Below are positions 46,501 through 53,684 of a stretch of 64,000 nucleotides of DNA, piece by piece. Below the pieces are notes generated by a model. It was given only the letters and a program-made list of their open reading frames with translations, searched no databases and was not told the origin of the DNA. Origin of the DNA: Arcticimaribacter sp002477625 (GTDB taxonomy: Bacteria; Bacteroidota; Bacteroidia; Flavobacteriales; Flavobacteriaceae); the NCBI GenBank assembly GCA_943846665.1, contig OX044358.1:248001-312000 (forward strand), given 5' to 3'. The number at the start of each line of letters is the position of its first letter. The first letter of the stretch is position 1. The position numbers and the translations under genes are program-made.

Positions 46501-49006
46501 TAGTCAGTGTATTATTCCCTAGGTTATAAATAACTGAAGGATTTAAAAGGGTATTAAGTTTTCTTTTCCATACTCCACCCGTTGAGTAAAAGAGATCTTT
46601 GTCACTATGATCTCCGGATTCCATTTTAAAGACATTAGTATAATCAGACCAATCAGATTCCTTTACCCACATGGAAACGGAAGATGAATTTATTGGCCAA
46701 CCCCGACCAGTTTTTTTATGAATAGAATTACCTTCAGTTGCTCCATTAAGTAATTCCCATGAATATCCTGGGTTGTGAACTATTCCATCGCCGTTATTAT
46801 ATATTTCAAAGTCAGGTCGTAAATCCGAATTATCTACAGCACCATTTTGCCAGTCATAAAGATCACCATCATCCACTTTTGGCTCCCAATGAGTAAATTG
46901 TGTGTTAGTAGTTAAATTCACTATGGTTTGAAAATTTGCAGCAGTTCCTACATTAGAATAACTAGCTGGATTTCCAGGATCTATGTACATGCTAGGAACT
47001 GAAGCATGCGAGTTTGTGGGAATTATTGTTGGGGTAAGCGTTCCACCAGCGGATATACAAACTGGACTAGATGCATAGCTTAGTTGATACCCTGGATCAT
47101 TTACAGAGCGAATTGTAATTGAGGTTGTGAAACTAGAGAAGCAATTTGTATATGTGATATCATATGTTCCAGCAAGAGAGTTCGATGGGTCAATCACACC
47201 TGTAATTGCATCAATACTTAAAAAATCTGCATTACCAGAACCCCATTGATTCACTCTATGAACAAGTCCTCCCTTAATTGAAGCGGTAAAAGTCCCGCGT
47301 AGACTAACAATAGTTGGAGTTAATGGGGAGTCATCTTGTTCAGCTGTTGAAGCTGTATAACTAATGGATGGGGTATTAGGGTCATTCCATCGAGGAACAA
47401 AATCTGAAATTAAAGGGGAGCCAGTACTGAAATCATCATAAATGGGAGCAGGATCCACATCCCAACAAGTTAAATCTTGATTAAAGGCTGATGCATTTTG
47501 AAACATTTCCTCCATATTATTGACAATGCTCACATTCCATCCACCTATATCACTATTAAAAACATCTGCGCCTTTAAACATCCTATATGTTTGAAGGAGA
47601 CTACTCGTGTCCCAACTGCTTATATCTGCATTAAAAGCATCAGCATTCGCAAACATATTATTGAAATTAGTAACCTTACTAGTATCCCAACTCAAGATTG
47701 TAGATGATGCTCCTGCAGATGCCCCATTGTTAAAAACGGAGTTGTTATCAAACATATTATCCATTCTAGTAACATTACTAGTATCCCAACCACTCAAATA
47801 TCCATTAAAAGCAGTAGCTCTATTAAATGTGCTCATCATATTAGTAACACTGCTGGTATTCCAACTCAAAGTTGTTGATACCCCGGAAGATGCACCATTA
47901 TTAAAAACATATGCTTTCCAAAACATATTATTCATTTCAGTAACAAGACTAGTATCCCAATTGCTAATAATTGCATTAAAATTATCTGCCAGAGCAAACA
48001 TATATGCCATATCTATAACACTGCTAGTATCCCAACTCAAAGTTGTTGATACTCCAGAAGTTTCCCCATTATTAAAAAATCTAGCCTCTCTAAACATTGA
48101 GTTCATTTCTCTAACATTGCCCACATCCCAATTGCTAATATTTGCATTAAAGTTATCTGCCTCATAAAACATATTAGACATATTTACAACACTACTAGTA
48201 TCCCAATTCAATGTGGTTGATACTCCTTGAGATGCCCCATTATTAAAAAGATCTGCATTGGTAAACATATTATCCATTCTAAAAACTTTACCAGTATCCC
48301 AACTACTTAAATTTGCATTAAAAGCATCCGCACTTTTAAATGTGTATTGCATTTGATCTACATTGCCCACATCCCAACTCAAAGTTGTTGATACTCCTGC
48401 TGTTGCCCCATTATTAAAGACCTTTGCGCCATTAAAAGCGTATTCAATAGAGGTAACATTTGAAGTATCCCAATCGTTTAGGTCTTGACCACCATTATTA
48501 AAAGCTTGTGCCCCTCTAAAAATACCAACCATGTTTATAACATTGCTCACATCCCATTTACTTATGTCTTGATTAAAGGAACTCGCATCCCTAAACATTG
48601 CACCCATTGCAGTAACATTTGAAGTGTCCCAGTTTCCAATGTCATCGTTAAATGAAGCATTAGATAAAAAAAGATTATTCAGATTTGTTAACCGTGTGAT
48701 ACAAACACAACTTAAATCGGCGGGAGTAAATGTTGAAGCCCCCACAGAGAAACTTCCACCACTGACAACGTCATCTAATTCAGTATCTCCAACTACATAA
48801 ATCCTTTTAGTCCCGAAAAGCCGCGAGTCTCCAATATCTGTTGTGCCCGAGGGACATGAGACAACACCATCAACTTCAACAATATTTAAATTATTATCAT
48901 TTTGAGCGAATGAGGAAAATCCACAAAAGAAGAACACAATCAAAATCAATGCAATATTAATTTTGGAAGCCACGACATAATCTGCATTGTTCTGGAAAGC
49001 TTTCAT
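40508..49006 (-). CDS. Giant SprB-like adhesin B1 with DUF285, LamG and SprB-type repeats and T9SS type B CTD
   Basis: About 2832 residues. In the longest frame (from 49054) the parts are: signal peptide hydrophobic core 32-50; ~16 DUF285 repeats at ~120-535 (FNxxISxWDTSxVTxMxxMF); two long modules each joining an SprB-like unit to a LamG/ConA-like domain (SSSVSMWVK, NEWHHIVATRD, IKLYVDGVL) at ~535-1450; ten ~80-residue SprB-type repeats with paired Cys to ~2200 (FxYPxxxYC ... GGTFTSSPSGL ... GTYTIEYT); five DCDGDGVxxxxE calcium-type repeats; TSP3; and the type B CTD (LEIPNAFSPDGDGINDKW, NKIVVFNRWGIKVYG, VGTYFYVLDL). SprB repeats occur in the gliding adhesin SprB of F. johnsoniae. ATG 49006 gives a standard signal peptide; ATG 49054 adds 16 residues. 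Confidence 0.92.
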   Translation of the reverse strand: MKAFQNNADYVVASKINIALILIVFFFCGFSSFAQNDNNLNIVEVDGVVSCPSGTTDIGDSRLFGTKRIYVVGDTELDDVVSGGSFSVGASTFTPADLSCVCITRLTNLNNLFLSNASFNDDIGNWDTSNVTAMGAMFRDASSFNQDISKWDVSNVINMVGIFRGAQAFNNGGQDLNDWDTSNVTSIEYAFNGAKVFNNGATAGVSTTLSWDVGNVDQMQYTFKSADAFNANLSSWDTGKVFRMDNMFTNADLFNNGASQGVSTTLNWDTSSVVNMSNMFYEADNFNANISNWDVGNVREMNSMFREARFFNNGETSGVSTTLSWDTSSVIDMAYMFALADNFNAIISNWDTSLVTEMNNMFWKAYVFNNGASSGVSTTLSWNTSSVTNMMSTFNRATAFNGYLSGWDTSNVTRMDNMFDNNSVFNNGASAGASSTILSWDTSKVTNFNNMFANADAFNADISSWDTSSLLQTYRMFKGADVFNSDIGGWNVSIVNNMEEMFQNASAFNQDLTCWDVDPAPIYDDFSTGSPLISDFVPRWNDPNTPSISYTASTAEQDDSPLTPTIVSLRGTFTASIKGGLVHRVNQWGSGNADFLSIDAITGVIDPSNSLAGTYDITYTNCFSSFTTSITIRSVNDPGYQLSYASSPVCISAGGTLTPTIIPTNSHASVPSMYIDPGNPASYSNVGTAANFQTIVNLTTNTQFTHWEPKVDDGDLYDWQNGAVDNSDLRPDFEIYNNGDGIVHNPGYSWELLNGATEGNSIHKKTGRGWPINSSSVSMWVKESDWSDYTNVFKMESGDHSDKDLFYSTGGVWKRKLNTLLNPSVIYNLGNNTLTNNEWHHIVATRDVDGGPGTGSNTGIIKLYVDGVLTSTVTGTQNGRMDPTIQWQTEFGRGGGNTGKFVGEYGPIRIFHVELTQSEVEYEYDMFALRYKPDSFTASPANASSPIGGLDIDLNTGIIDVSASVSGTYEITASWTEPISGKVHTSSNTITIVGSDPSFSYPSSTIAQDDGLITPAPMNSGGTYTTTITSGLFHRNNQWGPGKADFLDIDSTTGVINPLNSLAGVYNITYTIGCESATTSITIRSVNDPGYQLSYAPSPVCIADGGTLPPIIIPTNSHATVPRVYIDPGNLISYPNIGNTPDNQTIVNLTNNSGFNHWEDGVVADNSNNHPNYEIRSDNNGIIHNPGYSWELLSGATNNNFIIGGGGTHWPVNSSSVSMWVKVSNWSNSAYLFDYTSSDGANDYGLNFLVNLSDGNWKYRLYADTNSQTTDANTLTINNQWHNIVFTRDESGNPGGGGIVKLYVDGVLSFANYPTPTGALASPGNVIFGRNQFLAGAVDGVARLEGEFGPIRIFAHELTQSEVEHEYDMFALRYKPDSFTATPANSSSPVGGLDIDLNTGIIDVSNSVSGTYEITASWTEPTSGKVHTSSNTITIEDPDAGFSYPLNNYCQSTLSEITPAITGDSGGIFSASPVGLAINSTTGVISPTASSVNTYTVEYAIFGACSITSTFTIAITGFLADASFNYPSTYYCQGSSDYISPIVTNPGGLFTSTPPGGLSMDGTGRINIDSSSAGTYIIEYSTAGDCSSTSTRSIQIDAPDAPTLEYSSYIGCENANPSFNFNPTLNIAGGNFTSSPSGLNLNSTSGIITPFGSSTGTYTIVYTTPGSCPGATSVLFEVYPEDDPTFNYTQNSFCESFSGTITPTINTIGGTFSSSPAGLNFDTSNGVINPAMSSIGTYTLEYTTAALCSSVSSTIIIINNEDDSTFTYSDNIYCQTNSSSVTPTSAVSGGIFTSSPPGLTINATTGAISPSISTVGTYTIEFTSDGICSTTSSLSMEIKAPDDATFSYPINFYCKSTTEVVPPTLNHIGGTFSVSPTGLDLNVSTGEVSPTSSDVGTYTIEYTTSGICSSTSTFTLIIKPVDNPIFTYPASIYCQGTTEKVTPTLSLFGGTFTSSPSGLDIDPLTGEIDTNSSAVSTYTIEYTSVGVCAGTASFTLVINDFKNDPGFSYPVLSYCISDLSTVTPTIETPGGIFTVSPLGLNIDLITGNIIPSLSSVGSYTIGYTTAGNCQDTSSLTIEIKAIDNSNFSYSSNLFCTESSSLASPTVITLGGTFTSSPSGLSMNQITGIINPANSVPNIYTITYTTPETIPYPVVTLGCVSSTTISITISSLNTGSFDYGYALGTEFCPDDTDIRPSISGTVSGTFYSLPAGLDINSTTGKISFQNSTYGIYNIFYEVPSVCGNSTSSSTIILKEDCIPPCDVDGDGVCCASEILYGTSCSDACDYFFPSIFFNNVSPIWDNLDCDGDGVLNGDERIDNTDPRNPCSYNIDSITVSVTALIDCDGDGVLDTTERLDNTNPFNSCSLNITNITLVVSSQDDCDGDGVTNEKEAIDNTNPINQCSYLLSSVSTTTSLAWQGSDCDGDGVLNEIELIDGTNINDRCDYRFESLSVFPDQGFDCDGDGVSNFHEVKNDNTNPQDSCDYNPSSTDFPKKIIWKNLDCDGDGYINSSDEFPLDKFEWFDNDTDGIGDNQDLDDDNDGIEDIIEGTDDLDNDGIPNYLDTDSDGDGCFDVSEAGYIDLDSDGIIGSGAPEIDMNGKVSSSIGYLGIADNDANGVFDFLENGSPAEIYLEPITKQKINKGSYNEIYILASSESVINYTWQVSKKSISSTSDDQWIKISDNELYSGTNTNKLTINNSSYNLEGAKFRVITSTPDYICGGEVISESSELVVTNLEIPNAFSPDGDGINDKWTIRGDLNENYPNNKIVVFNRWGIKVYGTTGYQNDWGGTFNNNMSTTSSSNLPVGTYFYVLDLNGDGSEVRKGSVYITRMNDE
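44690..47340 (-). repeat. Two tandem ~1.3-kb coding duplications (SprB unit + LamG module)
   Basis: Sequence from ~44694 recurs from ~46024 (offset ~1330 bp) with long near-identical blocks, for example around GGGCAAACAT.TCATATTC and the blocks encoding SSSVSMWVK and YDMFALRYKPDSF. The halves differ most in the loop lengths of the LamG domain. It is an internal duplication within the giant adhesin gene. Confidence 0.85.
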
Positions 49007-49182
49007 CAGACGTATATTTGGAGTTGCTAAAAATAGAATTACAAATTTGATCATTAGATAACCGAAAAAAGGTTAAACCTACCGTTATTAGCAGTTAGAA
49101 ATTAATATATTACTCAATTTCAAGTGAAAAAAAACACCGCCTATCTTTAGAAGACTGGAAAAAGATTAACTTTACATACTGT

Positions 49183-49202
49183 AATAGTAAAAAATTACTA
49201 TT
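49183..49202. promoter_or_regulatory. Perfect 8-bp inverted repeat before the AraC-type regulator gene
   Basis: AATAGTAA-AAAA-TTACTATT ends 14 bases before ATG 49217, in the 162-210-bp divergent region shared with the giant adhesin. It could be an operator for a dimeric regulator or a hairpin in the leader RNA. Confidence 0.4.
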
Positions 49203-49216
49203 TAACTAAATTTAAT

Positions 49217-50299
49217 ATGGAAATATATCCCGTCTACTTGATGCTCTTAATATTTACTATACTGATTATTAGGATTTTAAATGGAATTACAAGTGAAAAC
49301 AAATACCAACTAAGATATCTAGCTTATCATTTTATATTTCAAATTATTACAGTAATAAACATGTCTTTATATTTAAGTTTTAACCTCAAAACTCCTCTTT
49401 TAATTGTTACTACATCAAGAGTTTTTGTTTATATTTTCTTCTTTTTATTTTTAGAGTCTATTTATAAAAATGAAAAGACAAAGTTTAAATTTATTTATGT
49501 TATTCCCATCTTAATCCTAATTTCAACCTACAGCATTAACGCATCTGGTATCAGATTATTCACTTTTGTAGATAAAATGATTATCCAAGAAAATATAATG
49601 GGATTCAATAGTTTAGATTTTATTGGTAAGGACGATTTTTTTGTGGTTTTTTGCGTCAATATTTTTCTTTTCACCTATTTAATTTTCAATAAATCTCTTC
49701 AAATATTAAAAGGTGATATTCTATCAGACAAAAACAAAAAAAAGATCTCTGAATTTCTGAAGTATTATTTTTCATTGATTACAATTGTATCTTTTTCTGC
49801 CCTACTTGTTTTAGGATTATTTTTATTAAATATTAAGTTGCCCATTGCCATTATTCTCATCAAGTTATTGGGAATATTTACCGTTATGTTTTTGATTATA
49901 AAACCTAAAATATTAAATGGAATTATCCAAATCAAAAATTCAGTCGAATTAGATCAAAGCCTCAAGGTTTTATATCACAAGATTGAATCTTTATTTGCAC
50001 AAAAAAATTATTTTCTTAATTCTAAATACACATCGGCAACTATTACCACACAAACTGGCATAAGAAGTGAATTAGTTAGAAAAAGTATTAAATTATATTC
50101 TGATATGAGCGTTCCAATGTATATTAATTCATACAGAATAAATCATGCAGTCAAATCCATAGATGAAGGTTATTTAAAAAACTATTCTATGGAGGCGCTA
50201 GCAGAAAGTGTTGGATTTAGCTCACAAGAAAATTTCAATAGGGTCTTCAAAATACTAAAACACTGTACTCCATCAGAATACCTTAATTCTAAAAAATAA
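49217..50299 (+). CDS. Membrane-bound AraC-family transcriptional regulator
   Basis: 360 residues. The N-terminal ~225 residues contain about seven hydrophobic helices, and the C-terminal ~100 residues (265-360) carry an AraC-type double helix-turn-helix: YINSYRINHAVKSI, then YSMEALAESVGFSSQENFNR and FKILKHCTPSEYLNSKK. Seven-TM plus AraC proteins are common in Bacteroidota as membrane sensors that act directly on DNA. It is transcribed divergently from giant adhesin B1, whose expression it is the obvious candidate to control (inference). Its AT-rich codon use matches the adhesin region. Confidence 0.87.
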   Translation: MEIYPVYLMLLIFTILIIRILNGITSENKYQLRYLAYHFIFQIITVINMSLYLSFNLKTPLLIVTTSRVFVYIFFFLFLESIYKNEKTKFKFIYVIPILILISTYSINASGIRLFTFVDKMIIQENIMGFNSLDFIGKDDFFVVFCVNIFLFTYLIFNKSLQILKGDILSDKNKKKISEFLKYYFSLITIVSFSALLVLGLFLLNIKLPIAIILIKLLGIFTVMFLIIKPKILNGIIQIKNSVELDQSLKVLYHKIESLFAQKNYFLNSKYTSATITTQTGIRSELVRKSIKLYSDMSVPMYINSYRINHAVKSIDEGYLKNYSMEALAESVGFSSQENFNRVFKILKHCTPSEYLNSKK

Positions 50300-51030
50300 A
50301 AAGGTTTAAAATATTCCTTGTGTCTTTTTAGGTTTTCAAGTCTTATAATTAAATAATATCCCACCTTGCTATTACTAAGTCAAGCCCAATAGACTTCCTC
50401 TATTTTATTAAATACTTTTCTTGTAGAGCTAAATTTTTAAATAGGTTAATGAACGTCAAAGCCATTCCAAAGGGCCATACATATAATATTGCAACTAGTG
50501 TGTACTAATTATACCATGTATGATATAAATAGCAATTCCAAACGAAAATAATGCTGTTAAACCCAAACCATCGAAAACAGATCCAAAAGCCCAGTTCGAA
50601 AAAATCAAGACTCCAGGCACTCCCTGCATCATCTAATTAGTAAATCCTGTATACCCGTATGGAGATAAAGCTTCAAGGTATACTTTAAATTTTGTGTTTT
50701 GATAAAGAAGTATGAATCCTAATGTCAGTTCAGCTGAACTTAGTATCACACTAAGGCTTGCCATGACTGATGCGGTCAAAATTGAAGACGCTAATAATAT
50801 ACCTGAAGTGTAACTAATTTTCAACCACATCTACTTCCAGTTTCACTCTTAGCAAAACATATTGTAAGGCGATTAATTTGGCTGATTGAAATAAAATCAT
50901 TTAAAGTTGGAATTCATTAGAGAGGTTAAAATTAAAATTTAGGTTATATAATTCCGAAACAACTCAAATTTGTTTTATTATATTGCTATGTAATTGAACC
51001 AAAATTCAATTCGTAAAAACACTTATTAAA
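50300..51030. other. Spacer with a decayed membrane-protein gene
   Basis: About 730 bases between the AraC-type gene and the M81 gene. The middle (50400-50830, minus strand) is a broken gene listed separately; the flanks are AT-rich spacer with no recognised site. Confidence 0.6.
50400..50830 (-). pseudogene. Decayed multi-pass membrane protein gene
   Basis: ATG 50830 opens a 65-codon frame with two hydrophobic helices (LLASSILTASVMASLSVILS, LTLGFILLYQ) that ends at an amber codon 50633-50635. The same frame resumes at once with MMQGVPGVLIFSNWAFGS and another helix pair to a stop at 50495-50497. After a frame change, hydrophobic residues in a third segment (YVWPFGMALTFINLF) run to TAG at 50400-50402. 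Together they look like one ~143-residue protein of four to five helices broken by one nonsense codon and one frameshift. The family could not be assigned. Confidence 0.5.
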
Positions 51031-52572
51031 ATGAAAAAAACTATTCTTAGCTGTGTTTCCTTACTCCTCCTATATTCTTGTAGCAACAACCTAGTAAAAC
51101 CGCGAATTGCCATCGCTGGTCTTGCAATCGAATCGAGTACCTTCTCCCCTGCTTTTACAAAAGAAGAAGATTTTAAAGCACGTATTGGAGAGGATGTTTT
51201 TTCATTTTATCCCTTTTTACAAAAAGATTCTATCAATAGAAATCGTGCTCAATGGATTCCAACACTCAGAGGTCATGCCCTACCCGGGGGAATAGTAACT
51301 AGAGAAGCCTACGAGTCTTTAGTGCAGAAAACACTAAACATGTTGGAAGAGAATTTACCCTATGATGGACTATTTTTTGATATTCATGGTGCCATGAGTG
51401 TTGTCGGTCTTGACGATCCAGAAGGAGATTTTATCAAAAGAATTCGAGATGTTATTGGCTTTGAAACATTAATTTCAACCTCAATGGATCTACATGGAAA
51501 TGTGTCCTATACATTAGCGAAGGAAACCGACCTAATAACCTGCTATAGGATGGCCCCACATGAAGACGCCCTAGCGTCTAAAAAAAGAGCAGTCGACAAC
51601 TTACTTGAGCGGCTAGAAAAGGGCAAAGGAAAACCCCTTTATAAAGCTAGAATTGTAGTTCCTATACTATTACCTGGCGAAAAAACGAGTACTCGAATAG
51701 AGCCCGGAAAAAGTCTTTACGCTAAAGTAGATCCCGCCTCAAAAGTTGAGGGTGTTGTTGATGCTGCCATATGGGTCGGTTATGCATGGGCAGATGAGCC
51801 AAGAAATCACGGAGTGGTGGTTGTAACGGGTGATGATCAAGAGGCCGTTAATAAATCTGCCGAACAGCTTGCCAACAGCTTCTGGGAAGCAAGAAATCAA
51901 TTTGAATTTGTTGCGCCTGTTGGAAGTTTAGACGAAAGCCTAGAGCAAGCTATAAACAGCGACACAAGGCCTTATATAATAAGTGATATGGGAGATAATC
52001 CTACTGCTGGCGGAGCTGGAGATGTAAGCTGGACATTAAATGAATTGTTACAAAGAGATGAATTTAAAAAGCCTGATGGACCTTCGGTAATCTATGCTTC
52101 TATACCAGGGCCAAAATTAATTGAAAATGCAGCAAATCTTGAGGTGGGTTCCTATGTAGAAGGTTTTGTTGGAGCGGCTGTTGATGATCGCTACGCTGGT
52201 CCAATATTTTTAAAAGGGATTATTCAATCCATCAAAACGGGAGATCGATATGCGGAGACAGAGATCGTTGTTAAAACAGGAAGTATTTCGGTAATTGTCA
52301 CCAAAAAAAGAAAGCCCTATCATCATGAAAAAGACTTTACTGATTTGGATTTGAATCCACGTGAAACGGATATTGTAATTGTGAAAATCGGATACTTAGT
52401 ACCCGAACTCTATGATATGAATAAGGGCTGGATCATGGCATTAACCCCGGGTGGAGTTGATCAGGATTTGAATAGATTGGGTTACAAAAGAATCAAAAGA
52501 CCCATGTTCCCCTTAGATGAATTCAATGAAGATCCCGATTTAAGCGCCCAGCTTGTCCCAGTATCTCAATAA
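51031..52572 (+). CDS. M81-family (MlrC/microcystinase C-like) metallopeptidase lipoprotein
   Basis: 513 residues. The signal ends in LLYSC (Cys17), a lipobox, so it is probably anchored in the outer membrane. The rest is one MlrC-type unit: RIAIAGLAIESSTFSP start, FFDIHGAMS and STSMDLHGNVS (putative Zn-binding Asp/His residues), YRMAPHED, and ISDMGDNPTAGGAGDVSW in the second half, ending LTPGGVDQDLNRLGYKRI. The family is named after MlrC, which cleaves linearised microcystin, but most members act on unknown peptides or amides. Most homologues are cytoplasmic, so the lipoprotein form is notable. It ends before a strong bidirectional terminator. Confidence 0.87.
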   Translation: MKKTILSCVSLLLLYSCSNNLVKPRIAIAGLAIESSTFSPAFTKEEDFKARIGEDVFSFYPFLQKDSINRNRAQWIPTLRGHALPGGIVTREAYESLVQKTLNMLEENLPYDGLFFDIHGAMSVVGLDDPEGDFIKRIRDVIGFETLISTSMDLHGNVSYTLAKETDLITCYRMAPHEDALASKKRAVDNLLERLEKGKGKPLYKARIVVPILLPGEKTSTRIEPGKSLYAKVDPASKVEGVVDAAIWVGYAWADEPRNHGVVVVTGDDQEAVNKSAEQLANSFWEARNQFEFVAPVGSLDESLEQAINSDTRPYIISDMGDNPTAGGAGDVSWTLNELLQRDEFKKPDGPSVIYASIPGPKLIENAANLEVGSYVEGFVGAAVDDRYAGPIFLKGIIQSIKTGDRYAETEIVVKTGSISVIVTKKRKPYHHEKDFTDLDLNPRETDIVIVKIGYLVPELYDMNKGWIMALTPGGVDQDLNRLGYKRIKRPMFPLDEFNEDPDLSAQLVPVSQ

Positions 52573-52668
52573 TTTTAAACCTTGCAACAGATTAGGGCAA
52601 CCGTTTTAATTAATCAAAACTCCCCCTACCTGACTACCTTATTTCAAAGAAAATTGATTCTATAAAAA

Positions 52669-52698
52669 AAACGCCTCTAATAATTTAGAGGCGTTTTT
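52669..52698. terminator. Bidirectional terminator between the M81 gene and a convergent gene
   Basis: The stem AACGCCTCTA / TAGAGGCGTT is flanked by A7 on one side and TTTTT on the other. It serves both the + gene ending at 52572 and the - gene ending at 52757. Confidence 0.85.
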
Positions 52699-52756
52699 AA
52701 TGTAAAGTAAAGAAATCCTTGTAAAAATAAAATCTATTTATTTTAAACTCCTGAAT

Positions 52757-53506
52757 TTACTTTACACTTCCTTGAAATTCGATAAGCTCGAGCAAAACTC
52801 TGTATCTAAATCCATTGGGGTCATATTCCGACATCTTAGATTTTGATATAATCGACTGATCGTAGTCCATGGGAGATAAAGCATTCATAGCGCTTGCGAG
52901 GGTCGTGTAGTGATCATAGGTCAAAACACTAGATTCGTTCATGCCTTGTGGATATACTCTTGCAAAAATTCCCCAACCGGCAAAACCGTTTTTACCTAGA
53001 TTCTTTTTGAAATGCGGCTTCCACAGTTTTATGTTCTCATCGATAAACCCATTTAAGTTTTTAGGTTTTGAATAGTTCCAAACGGCATACTTGAATTCTT
53101 GTAAAGGCAATTCATCAATTAGTTTATAACGTTGGACCATCAATGTTTTAGAAATTTCAGCTGTTCCAACAGTACTAGGATCAACTCCCAAAACTTTTCC
53201 GGCATTTGCCCATATATATTTTGAATTTGCTAATTGTTCAAAGTCTTTAAAGACTAAAACAAATGCGTGTGTTGGCATTGTTGGATCACTCACAATACCA
53301 GCATCTGCGACTCGAAGAAAGGCAGTAGCAAGTAGATTTCCATCATCAATTGCTGCCTGTTTTACCTTAGACCAGTATTCATTTTCTTTAAATTCAAATT
53401 CTGCAATTTTGTCAGAATCTACATGGCGATAGTGAACCTCGATAACGTTTTGTCCCAAAACAATAGTGGATACAAATAATAGTACGTACTTAATTAAGTG
53501 TTTCAT
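52757..53506 (-). CDS. Exported protein of unknown function, possibly dimeric alpha-beta barrel fold
   Basis: 249 residues with a clear signal peptide (HLIKYVLLFVSTIVLGQ). The mature part has two similar halves, each with beta-strand, helix, beta features (VIEVHYRHVDSDKIAEFEF ... FVLVFKDFEQL; FKYAVWNYSKPKNLNGFIDE ... YDHYTTLASAMNAL), which recalls tandem EthD/antibiotic-monooxygenase-like barrels. No catalytic motif is evident. It is alone between two terminators, so it is expressed on its own. The function is unknown. Confidence 0.65.
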   Translation of the reverse strand: MKHLIKYVLLFVSTIVLGQNVIEVHYRHVDSDKIAEFEFKENEYWSKVKQAAIDDGNLLATAFLRVADAGIVSDPTMPTHAFVLVFKDFEQLANSKYIWANAGKVLGVDPSTVGTAEISKTLMVQRYKLIDELPLQEFKYAVWNYSKPKNLNGFIDENIKLWKPHFKKNLGKNGFAGWGIFARVYPQGMNESSVLTYDHYTTLASAMNALSPMDYDQSIISKSKMSEYDPNGFRYRVLLELIEFQGSVK

Positions 53507-53627
53507 AGAATAGTTAAATTTTAAATAATATTTAAATATATAATTTTAAATTGTTAAATACAAGTAAAAAAATATTGAGATGGAAACTCATTAAATCACT
53601 TCAAGGTCCAATAATAAGTGAATAAAC

Positions 53628-53661
53628 AAAAAAGAGCCTTTCGATGAAAGGCTCTTTTTTA
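53628..53661 (-). terminator. Terminator of the DUF1080/oxidoreductase operon
   Basis: The stem AAAAGAGCCTTTC / GAAAGGCTCTTTT is followed by a T-run on the minus strand, ~25 bases after the stop at 53685. Confidence 0.85.
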
Positions 53662-53684
53662 AAATAAGGTCAGTTAAATAGAAA

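Noticed and set aside
41110..48167. Plus-strand frames opposite the giant adhesin
   Set aside because: They mirror the DUF285 and LamG repeats, and so are shadow frames rather than genes.
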